From Imbricaverruca yamaguchii (taxonomy: Eukaryota; Arthropoda; Thecostraca; Neoverrucidae), in contig JAOTOL010001604.1 of assembly GCA_034440575.1 (NCBI GenBank), forward strand, positions 565,001 to 629,000: 64,000 nucleotides of DNA, written 5' to 3'. Under the pieces are notes generated by a model. The model searched no databases. It was not told the origin of the DNA and saw nothing but the letters and a program-made list of their open reading frames with translations. Positions 22,323 through 33,409 of this stretch are shown here, piece after piece. The first letter of the stretch is position 1. Each line of letters opens with the position of its first letter. The position numbers and the translations under genes are program-made.

Positions 22323-23634
22323 GACCGAAGAGAATGTGGAGGTGAAAAAACGCAGGGATGGCTCAGTGCGGATTGTCAAGACAGAGGTGGACGATCGTGA
22401 CGAAAACGCCACCAAAATGAATGCCATTTTCGAGGACTACCAAACGTTCTCCGCCGCCAAGTCGAAGCTACAGGGTCTGCAGGGTCTGACGGTGGGAAAG
22501 AGGCCAGATCTGAAGATCATGCTCGCTTCCAAGAAGGAGGGCAACGCGGGTGCACCTATGCTGTCGAGGCCGGAACAGGAGAAGGCGAGTTCGAAGGTCG
22601 CCGGAGGCAGCGCGACGGCTGCCGGACCAGTAAAGTCCACTGATGGCTCCGAAAAGACTGCGAGTCGTCGGTCGGTGTCACCGCGCACTCGCCGCTCGTG
22701 GTCTCGCTCTCGCTCTCGCTCCGGGTCGCGTTCCAGGTCACGCTCCAGATCTCGTCGGCACGAGCGACGCTCTCGCTCCGGCTCTCGCAATCGGCGCTCG
22801 CGCTCGCGCTCGCGCGGTCGTCGGTCGCGCTCGCGTGACCGCCGCTCGTGGTCGCGCGATCGGCGGTCGCGCTCGCGCTCGCGCGGACGTCGCCGCTCGC
22901 GCAGCCCCGCATGGCGTGGCCGCAACAGCGGCTACAAAAACTTTCCGAGCAACTACACACCGGGCCGCTACGCCAGACGGCCGGGCGGATTTTCGCCTCG
23001 CGGTCGTGGATACCAGCCGTCGTTCCGGCCCGGCTTCCATCCGATCTTCCAGGAGCGCGGCCGCGGCGGCTTTCGAGGCCAATTGCGCGGCCAGAACCGG
23101 TTCTTCGAAGACAAGTTCAACTTTATGCGACGCAAGTCGCGCAGTCGCAGTCGGTCTCGCGAGCGGCGCCGTAGCCGGTCGCCGGAGGCTCCCCCCAGCG
23201 CGTCTCCCGAGCGCGAGGGGCCGGCGCTGCCGCCGCCGCAGCAGATGGGCCGGCCTCCCACCCCGTCAGGCCGCAGTGCCGACGCCGCGCCAGCGCCGGC
23301 CCCGGCTGCGGCCGCGCCGTCGGCCGCCGAGCCCGCCGCCCACACCACTGACATGTTCGCCAAGCTGAAGGAGGTCAAGGAGAAGATCGAGAGCGACCTG
23401 GCGACGCGGCGTGTATCGGCGGCTGCGCTGGCGGTGGACTCTGCGGCTCGCGCTGCCGCCGCCTCCGTGTCGTCTCGCTTACCGCGCGAGGTGGACCGAC
23501 TGATCTCTGGCAAGTGGGCCGAGGATGACAAGTCCGAGTCGCTGGAGGAGACGGAAAAGTTCATCTCGCAACGCATGGCCGAGAAAAAGAAGGAAATGAT
23601 CGAGAGGAACAAGCACCTCCTGAAGGAGAAGTGA
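22323..23634 (+). CDS. SR-rich nuclear protein, terminal exon 8 (RS domains)
   Basis: The acceptor GTATTCACAG|G at 22323 completes the Trp codon from exon 7. Residues 470-906 follow: a conserved-looking TEENVEVKKRRDGSVRIVKT segment, then NAIFEDYQTFSAAKSKLQGL. Next come RS domain 1 (about residues 590-666, dense RS/RR dipeptides) and an Arg/Gly/Phe-rich segment (about 668-733, e.g. FQERGRGGFRG). RS domain 2 (about 739-759) and a Pro/Ala linker follow, then a charged helical C-terminus from TDMFAKLKEVKEKIESDL to the stop at 23632. RS domains are phosphorylated platforms for spliceosome and nuclear-speckle interactions. No RRM, CCCH or G-patch domain is seen, so it is an RS-rich cofactor rather than a classical SR protein. 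The exact family is unknown. Confidence 0.9.
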
Positions 23635-24220
23635 GTCAGGAGGTGGTGGTCCGATGCAGAATTGCTCGCGACAGGCTGTACGGCTGGCGCTTGCGTTGCG
23701 TCCGACGCCGTCGCCGTCTCGGCGGGCGGCTCCTCACTTCGTCGTGCACGGCTGTTCGACCTGAGATCGTTGTGCAGCGCATCCACGGCCTAGATGTGAG
23801 CTTTTTATGCGATGCTTTGCGAGGTCGTGCGCAGATGTCGACGGGAATGCGCCGCGATGCTGAGCCTGGACCCGCGAGCGGTGCGGCCGGTGCAAGTGGC
23901 ACGGTGCGTTTGTGACTCGGACGTCATCCCGGGGGACGTCATGAAGCAGTATGGCGGCTGCGGACGCTTTCCTGAGTATGTCTAGCAGGCGATAGTTTAC
24001 TTTTGTAGTCACCTTCATGGAAGTTCGGTGTCATCATCAGTTCAGCTAACCGGGTATTAGTTTGCACGCTCGGCGGCGCGCAAGTGTATGCTGCCGTGGA
24101 TGCACTCTGTTCTGTCATCCTTACAGTGGCCGTTCGCATTAGCCACATGAACATATTTTCGCCGCTGCTCCCGAAGCCCTACAATGTCTTAGCGGAAAAA
24201 TAAACTTGTAACTAAGTTAT
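23635..24220 (+). other. 3' UTR of the SR-rich gene
   Basis: Follows the TGA stop and runs to an AATAAA signal at 24199-24204. Cleavage is expected within about 10-30 bases after the signal. No further exon is needed to close the frame. Confidence 0.65.
24199..24204 (+). promoter_or_regulatory. Polyadenylation signal AATAAA
   Basis: A canonical hexamer 565 bp after the stop codon of the SR-rich gene, within GCGGAAAAATAAACTTG. Confidence 0.6.
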
Positions 24221-24279
24221 TTATGTAACGATGACGTAATTCGGCCCGTGTCTGCTTCCTGCCCCACCCAGGAGGCATA

Positions 24280-24800
24280 CGATCCTTGCAGATGGTGGCA
24301 GTACGGGAGGCCGATGGAAGGGCCCACCACGCCTCCCTGGATGGTGACGGTCCAGAATGAACATGGCGCCCTGAATTCACATCATTTCCAGGAGGCTCAC
24401 TATGCCTCCGTTGGATGACGATCCAGGGGGTTCACGGTGCCGTCAATACACGACATTAAGGTGGCCTCGCTAGAAGGCGACAATTCAGCATGTCCATGGC
24501 GCGCGGAATTCTCATGACATCGAGGAGCCCCTGACAGTCCAGCATGTTCATGGCGCCTTGAATTCCCGTAATTTCCAGGAGGCCCACCACTCCTCCCTGT
24601 GGATGACAGTCCAGCATGTTCATGGCGCTCTGAATTACCGCGATTTCCGGGAGGCCCACCACTCCTCCCTGGGGGTGACAGTCCAGCATGTTCATGGCGC
24701 TCTGAATTGCTGTGGTTTCCAGGAGGCCCACCACTCCTCCCTGGATGGTGATAGTCCAGCATGTTCATGGCACCCTGAATCCCCGTGGTGTCCAGGAGGC
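24280..24800. repeat. ~72-bp tandem repeat, about 7 copies
   Basis: The phrases GACAGTCCAGCATGTTCATG and AGGAGGCCCACCACTCCTCC recur every 71-73 bp. The left copies are most diverged. Open frames on both strands run through the array and are repeat artefacts. Confidence 0.88.
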
Positions 24801-25075
24801 ACGCCGCTCCTCTGGAGGGCGCCAGCTCGGGGCACGCCGCGGGTTGGCGCAATCCGCCGGGGTACCTCGCCTCGCCGATGATGTCGGGCCGGTTGCGGTC
24901 GGCGTGCGTCCGCCCGAGGTGTGTCCACCCTGGGAGTGCGACAGCCGGGCGGCCGGCCGGGCCGGCCCGGGTGCGTGTCAGCTGCCGCTGCACGCCAAAG
25001 GTCACCAGCCGCGCGGCGGCTGCGTGGGCGGCGCTGACCGCGGCGGCGACAGTCGCAGCTCGCCCCCCGGTGGAC

Positions 25076-25130
25076 ATGTCACGGCTGCCCCTGCCCGCCC
25101 TGCTGGCCGCCCTCGGCCTCCTCGGCACAG
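25076..25130 (+). CDS. Putative first coding exon, signal peptide, copy 1
   Basis: ATG at 25076 opens MSRLPLPALLAALGLLGT, a textbook signal peptide: an n-region Arg, then a Leu/Ala hydrophobic core ending in small residues. It stops at ACAG|GTCAGT, which would be a phase 1 splice donor. The same exon recurs at 25187-25241 and 25298-25352. No downstream exon of a secreted protein could be identified on the plus strand, so the rest of the gene is missing, lies in repeats I cannot read, or does not exist. Confidence 0.45.
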
Positions 25131-25186
25131 GTCAGTGCCGGCCGCTGACCGCGGCGGCGACAGTCGCAGCTCGCCCCCCGGTGGAC

Positions 25187-25241
25187 ATGTCACGGCTGCC
25201 CCTGCCCGCCCTGCTGGCCGCCCTCGGCCTCCTCGGCACAG
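25187..25241 (+). CDS. Putative signal-peptide exon, copy 2
   Basis: Same coding sequence and same GTCAGT donor as copy 1, 111 bp downstream. Any transcript starting upstream could use any of the three donors. Confidence 0.42.
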
Positions 25242-25297
25242 GTCAGTGCCGGCCGCTGACCGCGGCGGCGACAGTCGCAGCTCGCCCCCCGGTGGAC

Positions 25298-25352
25298 ATG
25301 TCACGGCTGCCCCTGCCCGCCCTGCTGGCCGCCCTCGGCCTCCTCGGCACAG
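25298..25352 (+). CDS. Putative signal-peptide exon, copy 3
   Basis: The third copy. After its donor the sequence leaves the repeat (GGCCGACGGCCGGCCGG) and becomes unique, so this is the copy most likely to be joined to a downstream exon. Confidence 0.42.
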
Positions 25353-25499
25353 GTCAGTGCCGGCCGACGGCCGGCCGGTGACCCGGCCCGGTCAACGCGC
25401 CGTTCAGCACGGCCGCCGGCGGCTGGCTGGGGCGCCACGCCGCCGGGCTCGCTGCTGGGCCTGTCTAGCTGAACTCGTTAACGGGGAGGTCGCCGGGGG

Positions 25500-25660
25500 T
25501 CGCTGTAGCTCAGTTGGTGGGACGCTCGACTCTTGGTCGTCAGATCGTGGGTTCGAATCCCGCAACCGGCTGGACTGCCGAGTCCACCCACGACCGATCG
25601 AAGTGAGAGGCTGGCGACCCCATATGGTCCAGCAGTCGAATGCGTAGTAAAAGAGCCCAC
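25500..25660 (+). mobile_element. tRNA-derived SINE, family S1, best preserved copy
   Basis: A box TAGCTCAGTTGGTGG at 25506 and B box GGGTTCGAATCCC at 25549 are intact, as in a tRNA-type RNA polymerase III promoter. The tRNA-unrelated body CCACCCACGACCGATCG..GTGAGAGGCTGGCGACC and the end GAATGCGTAGTAAAA match the copies at 10.5 and 15.0 kb. No intact cloverleaf 3' acceptor half is present, so it is a SINE and not a tRNA gene. Confidence 0.82.
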
Positions 25661-26279
25661 GGTTCTTTTCCTTATTCTAGGGAAGTCGCCACCGCATTGG
25701 ACTCTTCTGTCGTCTCGAATCATCACCGGTAAGCTCTACACCTTGATGCGGGCTGTAGACTGTGACGCAACATCTACCCAACCTCTGATCCATCGTCAGA
25801 ACATTGTTTCATCGGTGCTCTCATGGATCACATAACATGAATCTCATGAGTTATCTACCGATACCATAGTTATAGCATCTTGCTTAATGATATTCCGTCC
25901 CTATGTCAGAGCATGTCCAGCATCTAATGTTCTACGGTTTTGGGATCCGTCCAGAGGCATATACATGAGTTGTCCCAGGATGGAGCTGATTTTGTGAATT
26001 AAAATTACCTAACTTAACCTCACCTGAACTACGCCAACAACTTTTCAAGTCACTTTATTTCGAGCACTTTATTTCGAGAAGGGCCCGTTTTATTTCCTAG
26101 GAAAAATGTTTCTTTTCAATTTTTTCCTCTTCTAGGCACGGATCGTAGGATCTCTTCCCTCCTGAAGGTAATAATCACTATTATAGCTCAGGAATGCAGA
26201 GCGTCTAAGCTTGCATATAGATGCAAGACGAAAACTTAATTAGAAAAGACGTCGATTCAGTATTATATTAGAATCACTC
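25661..26279. other. Unassigned spacer
   Basis: AT-rich sequence with no exon or repeat recognised. Confidence 0.35.
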
Positions 26280-28080
26280 AAGGGCCCGACGAAGAAACCA
26301 AGGGCCTCGGGCTAACGGAAAGGGTCCCGAGGCGATGAAGACCGCCCGGGGTTGACGGAGGGTACCCTCTGTAAGAGATTGAGGTCTCTGGGCTGGGAAA
26401 ACGTGAAGGACTTCCAGGTCGACGGAGGGGTCCCGGATCGTTGGAATGGCTCCCGGACTAACGGAGAGTTAGTTATGGTTTTAGGGGGCATCAACTGGAG
26501 TGGTTAAACAGCGCCCTTGGAGAGGCCCAAGTTAATATGAAGGGCCTATGATCTGATGACGGGGCCCAAGCCCTAGGTCGTTGAAGGGGCTCCGGACAGG
26601 ACGGAAGGGAGTCCTAACTGCCGGAGAGGACCTCGAGCCTTCAGAGAGGGCCTTTGTGCCGAAGGATGGGGCCCGAGCCATACAAGGGGCCCTGGCCTGA
26701 TAGAGGATGTCGGAGCTTGTGAGAGAGGGCCTCCGGCCTGACAGAGGCCCTGGATTACCAAGGAGGGCCCCTGGGCTAACAGAGAGGACTCCGGACCATT
26801 GGTCCGGAGTCCTCTCTGTTAGCCACAAGCTGGGATAAAAGGCCCCAGGACCAAAGTATGGGGTCGAAGTCGCACAGGAGGCCCCTGGCGTGACAGAGGA
26901 AGCCAATGCTGTTGAAAGAGACCCCGACTTGGACATGCATGGCCGCATAGGCTTTGGCTTACGCTGATGGGAGTGGTACAAACCCGACGAGTTTCAAGCC
27001 TATGGAGGAACACTTGATTGCTAAAAAATGGTTGCGTAGCCAAGGGATGAAGAGCAACCCGTACGCAATCCCCTGGCCAGTCCGAGGGGCCTTCAGGCGA
27101 CCGCCTCGAGTGGCCCGCAAGTGCCCCTCAAGGCGTTGGGGCTGAAATATTAGCGAGGAAATACAAAATGCATCCAAGTGTGTGTGAAATGGGTCATCGA
27201 GACCTGAAGACGTCCAAGGACCTGAAAATGTCACCCGCCAGGCTGACAAGGACTGTGAAAACAAGAGAGCCAGCCAGAGGGCTATGCCTATGCCAGCGGA
27301 GAGAGTAGTCTCCGGTGGAAAGGGCCCTTAACAGCTAAGGAATAAATAGAGCACTGAGAGCCCTGAGGTACAAACAAAACGCCTGAATGTTAGGTATGTA
27401 TTGGATGCTCTTGGGATTTGACAGGACCCCTGGGTATGAGCAGGACCCCTAGGTGCTGAACAGGACTAACGAGTGCCCATATCAGTGCTGAAATGCCCTC
27501 GAGATGACAGCTATACAGGGATATTGAGGACTGCGATGAGCCTCTAAAAGCAGAAGAGGGCACTGAGGGATCTAGAGGATCTCTGGGAGTCATATAATAG
27601 GAAACTGGTGTTCTCCTGAGGTTGGCCTGAGAGTGGCCCCTGATGTTTGGTTAGGCACAGTTCCCTGATGGCTTTCTTCCTTTTAATATTCGAAAAAGAT
27701 CTCTTGTAGGCTGACGATTACTGCGAGGAATAGGCACTGAAGGAACACAGGATGTTATTGAAACTAAGACAGCTATCGAAAACTGTAAATGCCCCTATGC
27801 AGCTTAAAAGAGCCCTTGGCGGCTAACAGAGCTCGCTGAGTGCTACTTGGATAGTCCCTGACAGCTGAGGCTAATGATGGTACTGAGGGCTCGCCTCGCT
27901 AGAAAGCCCAAGAAGGTAGAAAGACTCATTGACGTGAATGGCCCCCAACAGCTGGAGATGGATTGAAAATGGTCACTGAACGCCAGAGAGGACTGCACCG
28001 GGATGTCCAAGAGGCTTAGAAGGGTTCCTGATGAGAAGATCATGGCCCTTGAGATTTAAAGAGAGCCCTTAAGGGAAAGC
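26280..28080 (-). repeat. Decayed quasi-periodic array (GGGCCC-word family), minus-sense
   Basis: Phrases such as GAGGGCCCCTGGGCTAACAG and GGCCCTGG.CT.A..GAG recur every 20-40 bp with heavy divergence. The same vocabulary appears in reverse orientation at about 29.6-32.5 kb and 44.2-45.1 kb, and in this orientation at about 52.0-53.6 kb. It looks like an ancient minisatellite belonging to a large dispersed repeat family. The many short open frames are by-products. Confidence 0.65.
26774..26824. repeat. Perfect 25-bp-arm palindrome with one-base centre
   Basis: Arms 26774-26798 and 26800-26824 are exact reverse complements around T26799. The left arm is an ordinary unit of the surrounding array (GGCTAACAGAGAGGACTCC...). 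The right arm is its inversion, after which the array resumes. Confidence 0.9.
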
Positions 28081-29215
28081 AATGGTTGTAAGGAATACCG
28101 ATTGCCAGTGTAAAGGCTATAGTATCCTTGAATGGGAGGCATGCACTTAAAACGACACAAGCTTACAAAGTTGGAAATGTTTGGTCATGTCGCGATTCTT
28201 ACCATGCTTCATCGTCGGCGAGTATTTTGACGTGCGAAATTTGGGTTATCTGTGGCTGATGTCACCCGTGACGTTTGACCTTCGCGCACTGGTCGGCTGT
28301 CACCCTCTCCGGTCCAATTGTGCGAATGGTGTTCATCTCGGTGACGGCCGGGCCGGCCGTCACCGCCAGTTCAGTCGGCGAGACATGGTTAGAGTCACGT
28401 TGCGTCCGCCGCCAACCATGGCTGTCACTTTTGGAAATTGACTGGCGGGATTTGTTTTTGAGGACATTTTTATGCAGGACACCATTGGCTGAAAAAACTC
28501 GTTGAGAGAGGACGCTGACACGCTCGAGCGCTCTGGGAGAGCGCTTCCATAACATCAATGGTTAAGCTTCGGTTTAATTGGAGGGGGAGCAAATCAATGA
28601 TTTGGGGTGGCAAGTTATTGCTTGGGGCAGTTTTCCCCCTTAGAGCATGCAAAGGAACACTTCTGCTTGCAACCACAACCAACGCGTGCTGCAGTCACGC
28701 ATTTGCGTTAGATCAGCAGCACTAGCTCATGTCACGAGTAAACCTAGCGATGGGGAGGGACGGCCATACAATTAGCTTATCCAGCCGGCACCTTCGTCCA
28801 TAAAATTTGGTTCCCATCGGCGGATGGCTTAGTGTCATTGTCATGCGCCAATCGGTGTATGATCCAAACGAAGATTCCGGACTTGCGTATTATTAGCAGT
28901 GGTGTCCATTCATGAAAATCATCGGAGGTGCAGCGCCCTCGACTTAGGAATATCAGTTGTTGCCGACGACTACAGTCAATGTGTGTTGAATCTGATGGCC
29001 ACAGTCAATGAATCTGTGTGCTCGTTCTTCGATAAACCTTTCTTCTGTGGCCGACAGTGTAGCATCATACCTACAAGTGGTGGTCCTGATATAGCAACAA
29101 TTTGGCCCTTTCACAGGTAAATAACCTTGGCGTTGCAGTGGCGTAACCAGGATGTGGTCCATGGTGGATGAACATCTGAAGAGAGCTCCCTATCTACTTA
29201 ACCCCCCTACACCCC
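28081..29215. other. Unassigned region between repeat arrays
   Basis: Mixed-composition DNA. About 28260-28400 contains GTCACC/GGTGACGGCCG phrases that resemble the CACCGCTGG-rich part of the repeat at 43.8-44.05 kb. No gene recognised. Confidence 0.35.
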
Positions 29216-29224
29216 CCACCCTCC

Positions 29225-29226
29225 AC

Positions 29227-29303
<77 letters not shown>
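29225..29303. repeat. (AC)n-(TA)n compound microsatellite
   Basis: Alternating ACACAC followed by about 20 TA dinucleotides. Confidence 0.92.
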
Positions 29304-29305
<2 letters not shown>

Positions 29306-29339
29306 CTGACTAAGCCTAATCGACAGCATCCTGCAATTT

Positions 29340-30090
29340 GTTTCGTTTTCTTTTTGCTTAATCGGTGTCACCCCGATCCAAGGTGACGCAACTGGCACAG
29401 CGGGAGCAGCCGTTATCGCAGCCATCGCTGGACCGTTTTTTCGTCATCGCTGGAGCGACCGTAACTGCTGGAGCAACTGTGGTTAGGCTACTAGAAGAAC
29501 TGTGACCGCTTGGGCGATTATCACCGCTTAAGCGGCCGTGGTCACATAGGCGGTCGCCGCCGTTGAAGTGGCGTTGGCTTAGCTGGCCAGAACTCGACAG
29601 CATTTGTGACATTCAAGGATATTTTCCCTCTGGTGCTGGCCCACAGTATTTCTCGCACCCATCGCCAGTTCTTATGTATTCTTCACCCTCAAGGGTCCCG
29701 ATCTCTCGGGTGCACATTCTAAAGCTCTGAAACATCCCAGTCCAGTAAGCGATTTCTGACTTGCGGGGACATATCCATCGGTCCGAACGCCGGCCCTGTT
29801 CGTCTCATAGGGCACTCTTTCCTCTGGGGATCCTAGTACAGGCCTCTAGCGCTTAGTAACCATTTTCAATCTCAGGGGCCCTCTCCAGCTGTTAGGATCC
29901 TTGCCAGTCCTTGACAGTTTTGCTAGCTTCAAGGGCTTTCTAGCCCTGGTTTAGGCCCTCATTATTCCTCACAGCCATCGATAGACTTAGGTACTATCCT
30001 TAGCTCACGAGCGCTTTGTTAGGCATCAAAGTCTCTATAAGGCTACTAGCGGCCCTTTCCAGTTATTGACAGCTCTTGTGGTTTCAAGAA
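29340..30090 (+). repeat. Third copy of the Y repeat family (plus-sense)
   Basis: GGTGACGCAACTGGCACAGC and following GCTGGAGCGACCGTAACTGC phrases align with 43800-44040 and with the reverse of 53750-54050. The downstream CTC..GGGCCC-type array also follows in the same order as at 44.2 kb. Confidence 0.6.
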
Positions 30091-30096
30091 CATTAT

Positions 30097-31103
30097 CACT
30101 CACGTCCGGCGGTCCGCGCCAGCTTCGCATGTCCGGGGGGAGCAGATGTCTGCCCCTCTAAGATCTCTAGAACTATGCTAGCTAGCGACAAACGGAAAAC
30201 GGCGTTGGATATCTGGTGACAGGCTCTATCGAAAGTGTTTTGGTCATTTTTCGCTCAGGTCAGTATTCAGGTCACTGGGTCATCATAGGTCAAATTCGAC
30301 CAGATCGGGTGGGACTCATTGACGCATATCTCAGGACCTGTAACAGGTAGAAACAAAGAGCGAACGCTATTCGACAATCCTTGAAATGTGCTACCGACAA
30401 TAGGCGGTGTGATTTAAGGCCAGGTCAACCGAAACTTTTACCTCTCGTCAAGGTCATGCAGTAGCCTAGGGAAGGCATGTAATGCATCAATCGACACGTC
30501 TTGACGATACGAGCACAATGATGGTAATTTCAGCCTTCTAGCTCAATGCAGTGCGATATGATACGCAGAAATGTGCCAGTAAACTCAGGTGACCTCAGTG
30601 GTAACATTAACACCATATCCTTGGTGAGGTCACTGAGAAAAAAATGTCCGCGGTAACATTGAGCTTAGCTTCGCTTCCAACTACACGTCACAACCGTTGT
30701 GATGTCATTCCGAGAGCAAACATGTAACCAGGAAACATTTGTATATTTTGCCATAGCACCATAATGGGGGAAGCCATGGCCGCGAGCTGACCTCAGGTAA
30801 ATTCTACGAAAAAAGAGAGATATATTTGTGATGGTCCCTGATGAGATCATGACGTGTTATAAGTTTGAAATTAATCGCCCAATTATCGTGGAAGTTATGC
30901 CACCTAGAACTCAGAATGTAGTTGGGTCACTTCGCCTGACCTGGTGACCTGATCTGAGATAATTCATGGTTAAAGATGAATGAGGAATTGCGGAAAAAAA
31001 CAATGAGCACCTATGAGAGATTTTGCCTTGCTAAGCCGATTAGTATGGCTACAAATTATGAAAAACTGCAGGGGACAGATATATGCCCCCGGACGTGCGC
31101 GTG
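30097..31103 (-). mobile_element. Non-autonomous TIR element, copy 2
   Basis: Inverted relative to copy 1 at 3942-5058. The ends are CACTCACGTCCGGCGG (30097) and, read inward from the right, CACGCGCACGTCCGGGGG (31103). The right end is followed by TTAA and the left end preceded by TTAT. GGGGG/CCCCC palindromes sit just inside both ends. It lacks the SINE-tail insert and (TA)n tract of copy 1. No open frame of note. Confidence 0.75.
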
Positions 31104-31179
31104 TTAAAGCTCTCAGACTGACACCAAGTATTCCTCACAACAATCGGCAGCCAATAATTTTTTTATCTCTCAGGTGACC

Positions 31180-32510
31180 TTTTTCATCAATTAGGAGCTC
31201 CCTCAACCTTAGGAGATTCCCAGTCCAGTCCTCTCTGACTTTTTGTCCTTTTGTCCCTTTTTATCTCGATCTGTTTTATCCCTCATGGCCCTCCCCTGCT
31301 TTTAGGAGCCCATCGCGTCTCCAGTAGCCCTATATAGCGCTCATCTCGGGAATTTCAGCTCTGAGATGGAACTGGAGAATTTCAGCCCTTAGGGGTCCTT
31401 TCCTCCCCCCGGGGCCCTTTTAAGACAAAAAAACCCCCCCCCCCCCCCCCCCCCCCCTCCTTTTTTTTTTTTTCTCCTCTCAGGGGGGGGGACACCCCAC
31501 ACCCCCCCCCCCCCCCCCCCCGCCAGCCCTCCCCTTCCCCCCCCCCTTCCCTTTCTTCCCCCCCCCCTGGTCGGTGGTTTGGGCGTCTTTGGGTTTCATT
31601 TTTTTTAATACCTCCTTTCAATAATTTTTTTTATTTTTTTTTTTTTTTTTCTCTTTTTTCCCCCCCCCCGCGTGGTTGGGGTTTTTTTGGTTTTCTTCCG
31701 GTTTTTTGGTTTTTTTTTTCGGAGGTTGATATTTTTTTTTTCCCGGGGGCTCCCCCCCCCCCCCCTCCTCAACGTGAGCAAATACCGATGAAGTAGCCCA
31801 GCACGGCCCCCCCCCCCCTCCAGTCAGCTCAGGGGCCCTCTTTCACGGCTCCGGACACTCCGTCCGGCTGGAGTCCCCCATTAAATATATAACATGGGCT
31901 TCCTCTATCAAGCACAGGATCCCCTGTGCAGCTCCAGCCCCCATCGGCACAGGGGCCTCTCATCGGCTTTGGGTTCTCTCTGATGGTACGGGATTCTCCC
32001 AGAGCTAGGGGTCCTCTGCCGGTGCAGGGGCCCTCCTTAGCGATCCAGGAATTCCTCCGTCAAGCTGGATGCCTTCTTTCAACAGCTTGGGCTTCCCCCA
32101 TCAGGCCAGGATCCCTTGTACGGCTTGGACCCCATCCGCCGACCCGAGAGCCCCTGCTGACGGCCAGAGGTGGCGGCTATGGTCCCCTTCGTCGTCTCAG
32201 GGGCCCTTTGACGATGCACGGCGTTTTCCGACAAGCCAGAGGGCCGTTTTCTGACGTCTGAGCCATGCTAACCAGTTCAGCAGCCATATTTTCTGCTAGG
32301 TTCCCGCCATCAGTCCAGGGGCAGGCATTTGATATTAGCTTGGAGCCCTCTCCGTCAGCCCGGGGATCCTTCAGACGATCTGGAGCCCCCTTCGTCGACC
32401 TGGAAGCCCTTCACGTTAGTCCATCCAATGACCCTCACCATCTTCCCGAGGGCACTCACCGTTGACTAGGGGCGCTCGGCCTGGGAACCTTTCCGTCAGC
32501 CCGGGGCCCA
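31180..32510 (+). repeat. Decayed quasi-periodic array (GGGCCC-word family), plus-sense
   Basis: Phrases such as CAGGGGCCCTC and CCGTCAGCCCGGGG recur at 20-45 bp spacing, as the inverse of the 26.3-28.1 kb array. It is interrupted by the homopolymer-rich tract at 31430-31830. Confidence 0.6.
31425..31830. repeat. Homopolymer C/T/G-rich low-complexity tract
   Basis: Runs of up to about 20 C and 13 T alternate with G runs. The tract is unlike anything else in the window and may be partly sequencing or consensus error. The minus-strand Gly/Glu-rich open frame here should be ignored. Confidence 0.85.
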
Positions 32511-32519
32511 TTTCGTCTG

Positions 32520-33405
32520 TTCAAAAGTGAACCCGAAAGTGCCAAAAGGTCGCGCCGGGACCCTTAAAATCACGCTGGGCGCCTGCCAGGTCCCACCGGT
32601 GTTCCAAAAGTCTCATCGGGTACACCCAACAAATGAAGCTGGGGCAACCAAAAAAAAACAGTCCGGAAATGGAAAATAATTATGGGGGAAAATCATCTAA
32701 AATCATCATTCAAGTCAGCAATGCCTTCAAAAGAAGCAAAAAAAGTATGGGCCTCCAAAGACGTGTCGAGGCCACTAAAACTTGCGATACGCATCCCAAC
32801 TAATAGCGGCAGGGTCTAAAAATCACACTTAGACCCAAAAACGTCCCATTGCTGCTCTTAATAACCATACTGGGGACCCAGAAAGTCGTGCCGAAGTCCC
32901 ACAAGTCACGGCTGGCGTCCTAAAAATAAATTCCTACCCGGAATGTCAATCTGCGGTCCCAAAGTAGATGAGCCAAAGACCCCAAGAACGCCTCGGAACC
33001 CCGAAAAGAATCGCTTTCAAGAACCGAAAAAAAAAATCACTGGAACCCGAGGAATCGTAATGGGGCCCAAAAGTATCGCGCAGGAGGCCTAAACAAATAG
33101 TCGACAAAAAGGGACTCCATCAAGACGATCCGAGCACCGGAAAATTCAGAACAGGTCCCGAAAGAAAGTTCTCCTAGGGGCCTTTCTATTCTGAAGTGCT
33201 TAGCAACTCGTTGGGCTCCTTTAGTAGCATACCAAGGAGGCAAATCCCCCTTTCATCCTGGAGAGGCGGTCCCCAAGAATCCAAGAATGGCGCCTGGTCC
33301 CCGAAAATGGTTCTGAGGCCCCATAAAGTCTTATCGTGGCCCAGAATTAACGATTATATATGAATACAGCGGGCATCAAGAACTTGCACTGGGCCTGAAA
33401 ATTTG
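32520..33405 (+). repeat. Decayed ~35-bp quasi-tandem array (CCCAAAAATCG-type)
   Basis: Phrases of the type GGGACCC.AAAAAGTCGTGCCG recur about every 30-38 bp with strong divergence. A second array of the same vocabulary is at 38140-39050. Confidence 0.6.
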
Positions 33406-33409
33406 CAAC

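Larger units (their letters stand above)
25033..25365 (+). repeat. 111-bp unit in three tandem copies carrying a signal-peptide exon
   Basis: Units begin at 25033, 25144 and 25255 and appear identical by eye. The period of 111 bp is a multiple of three, so frames stay open through all copies on both strands. Each contains a GC-rich leader, an ATG, a hydrophobic reading frame and a GGCACAG|GTCAGT donor-like site. Confidence 0.9.

Noticed and set aside
22437..23786. Minus-strand and other-frame open frames over the RS exon
   Set aside because: Shadows of the Arg/Ser-rich coding exon, which has high GC and few stops in other frames.
24400..25128. Minus-strand open frame of 242 codons
   Set aside because: Mostly translation of the 72-bp tandem repeat and the GC-rich flank.
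31382..31621. Minus-strand Gly/Glu/Lys-rich open frame
   Set aside because: Translation of homopolymer runs in a doubtful-quality tract.
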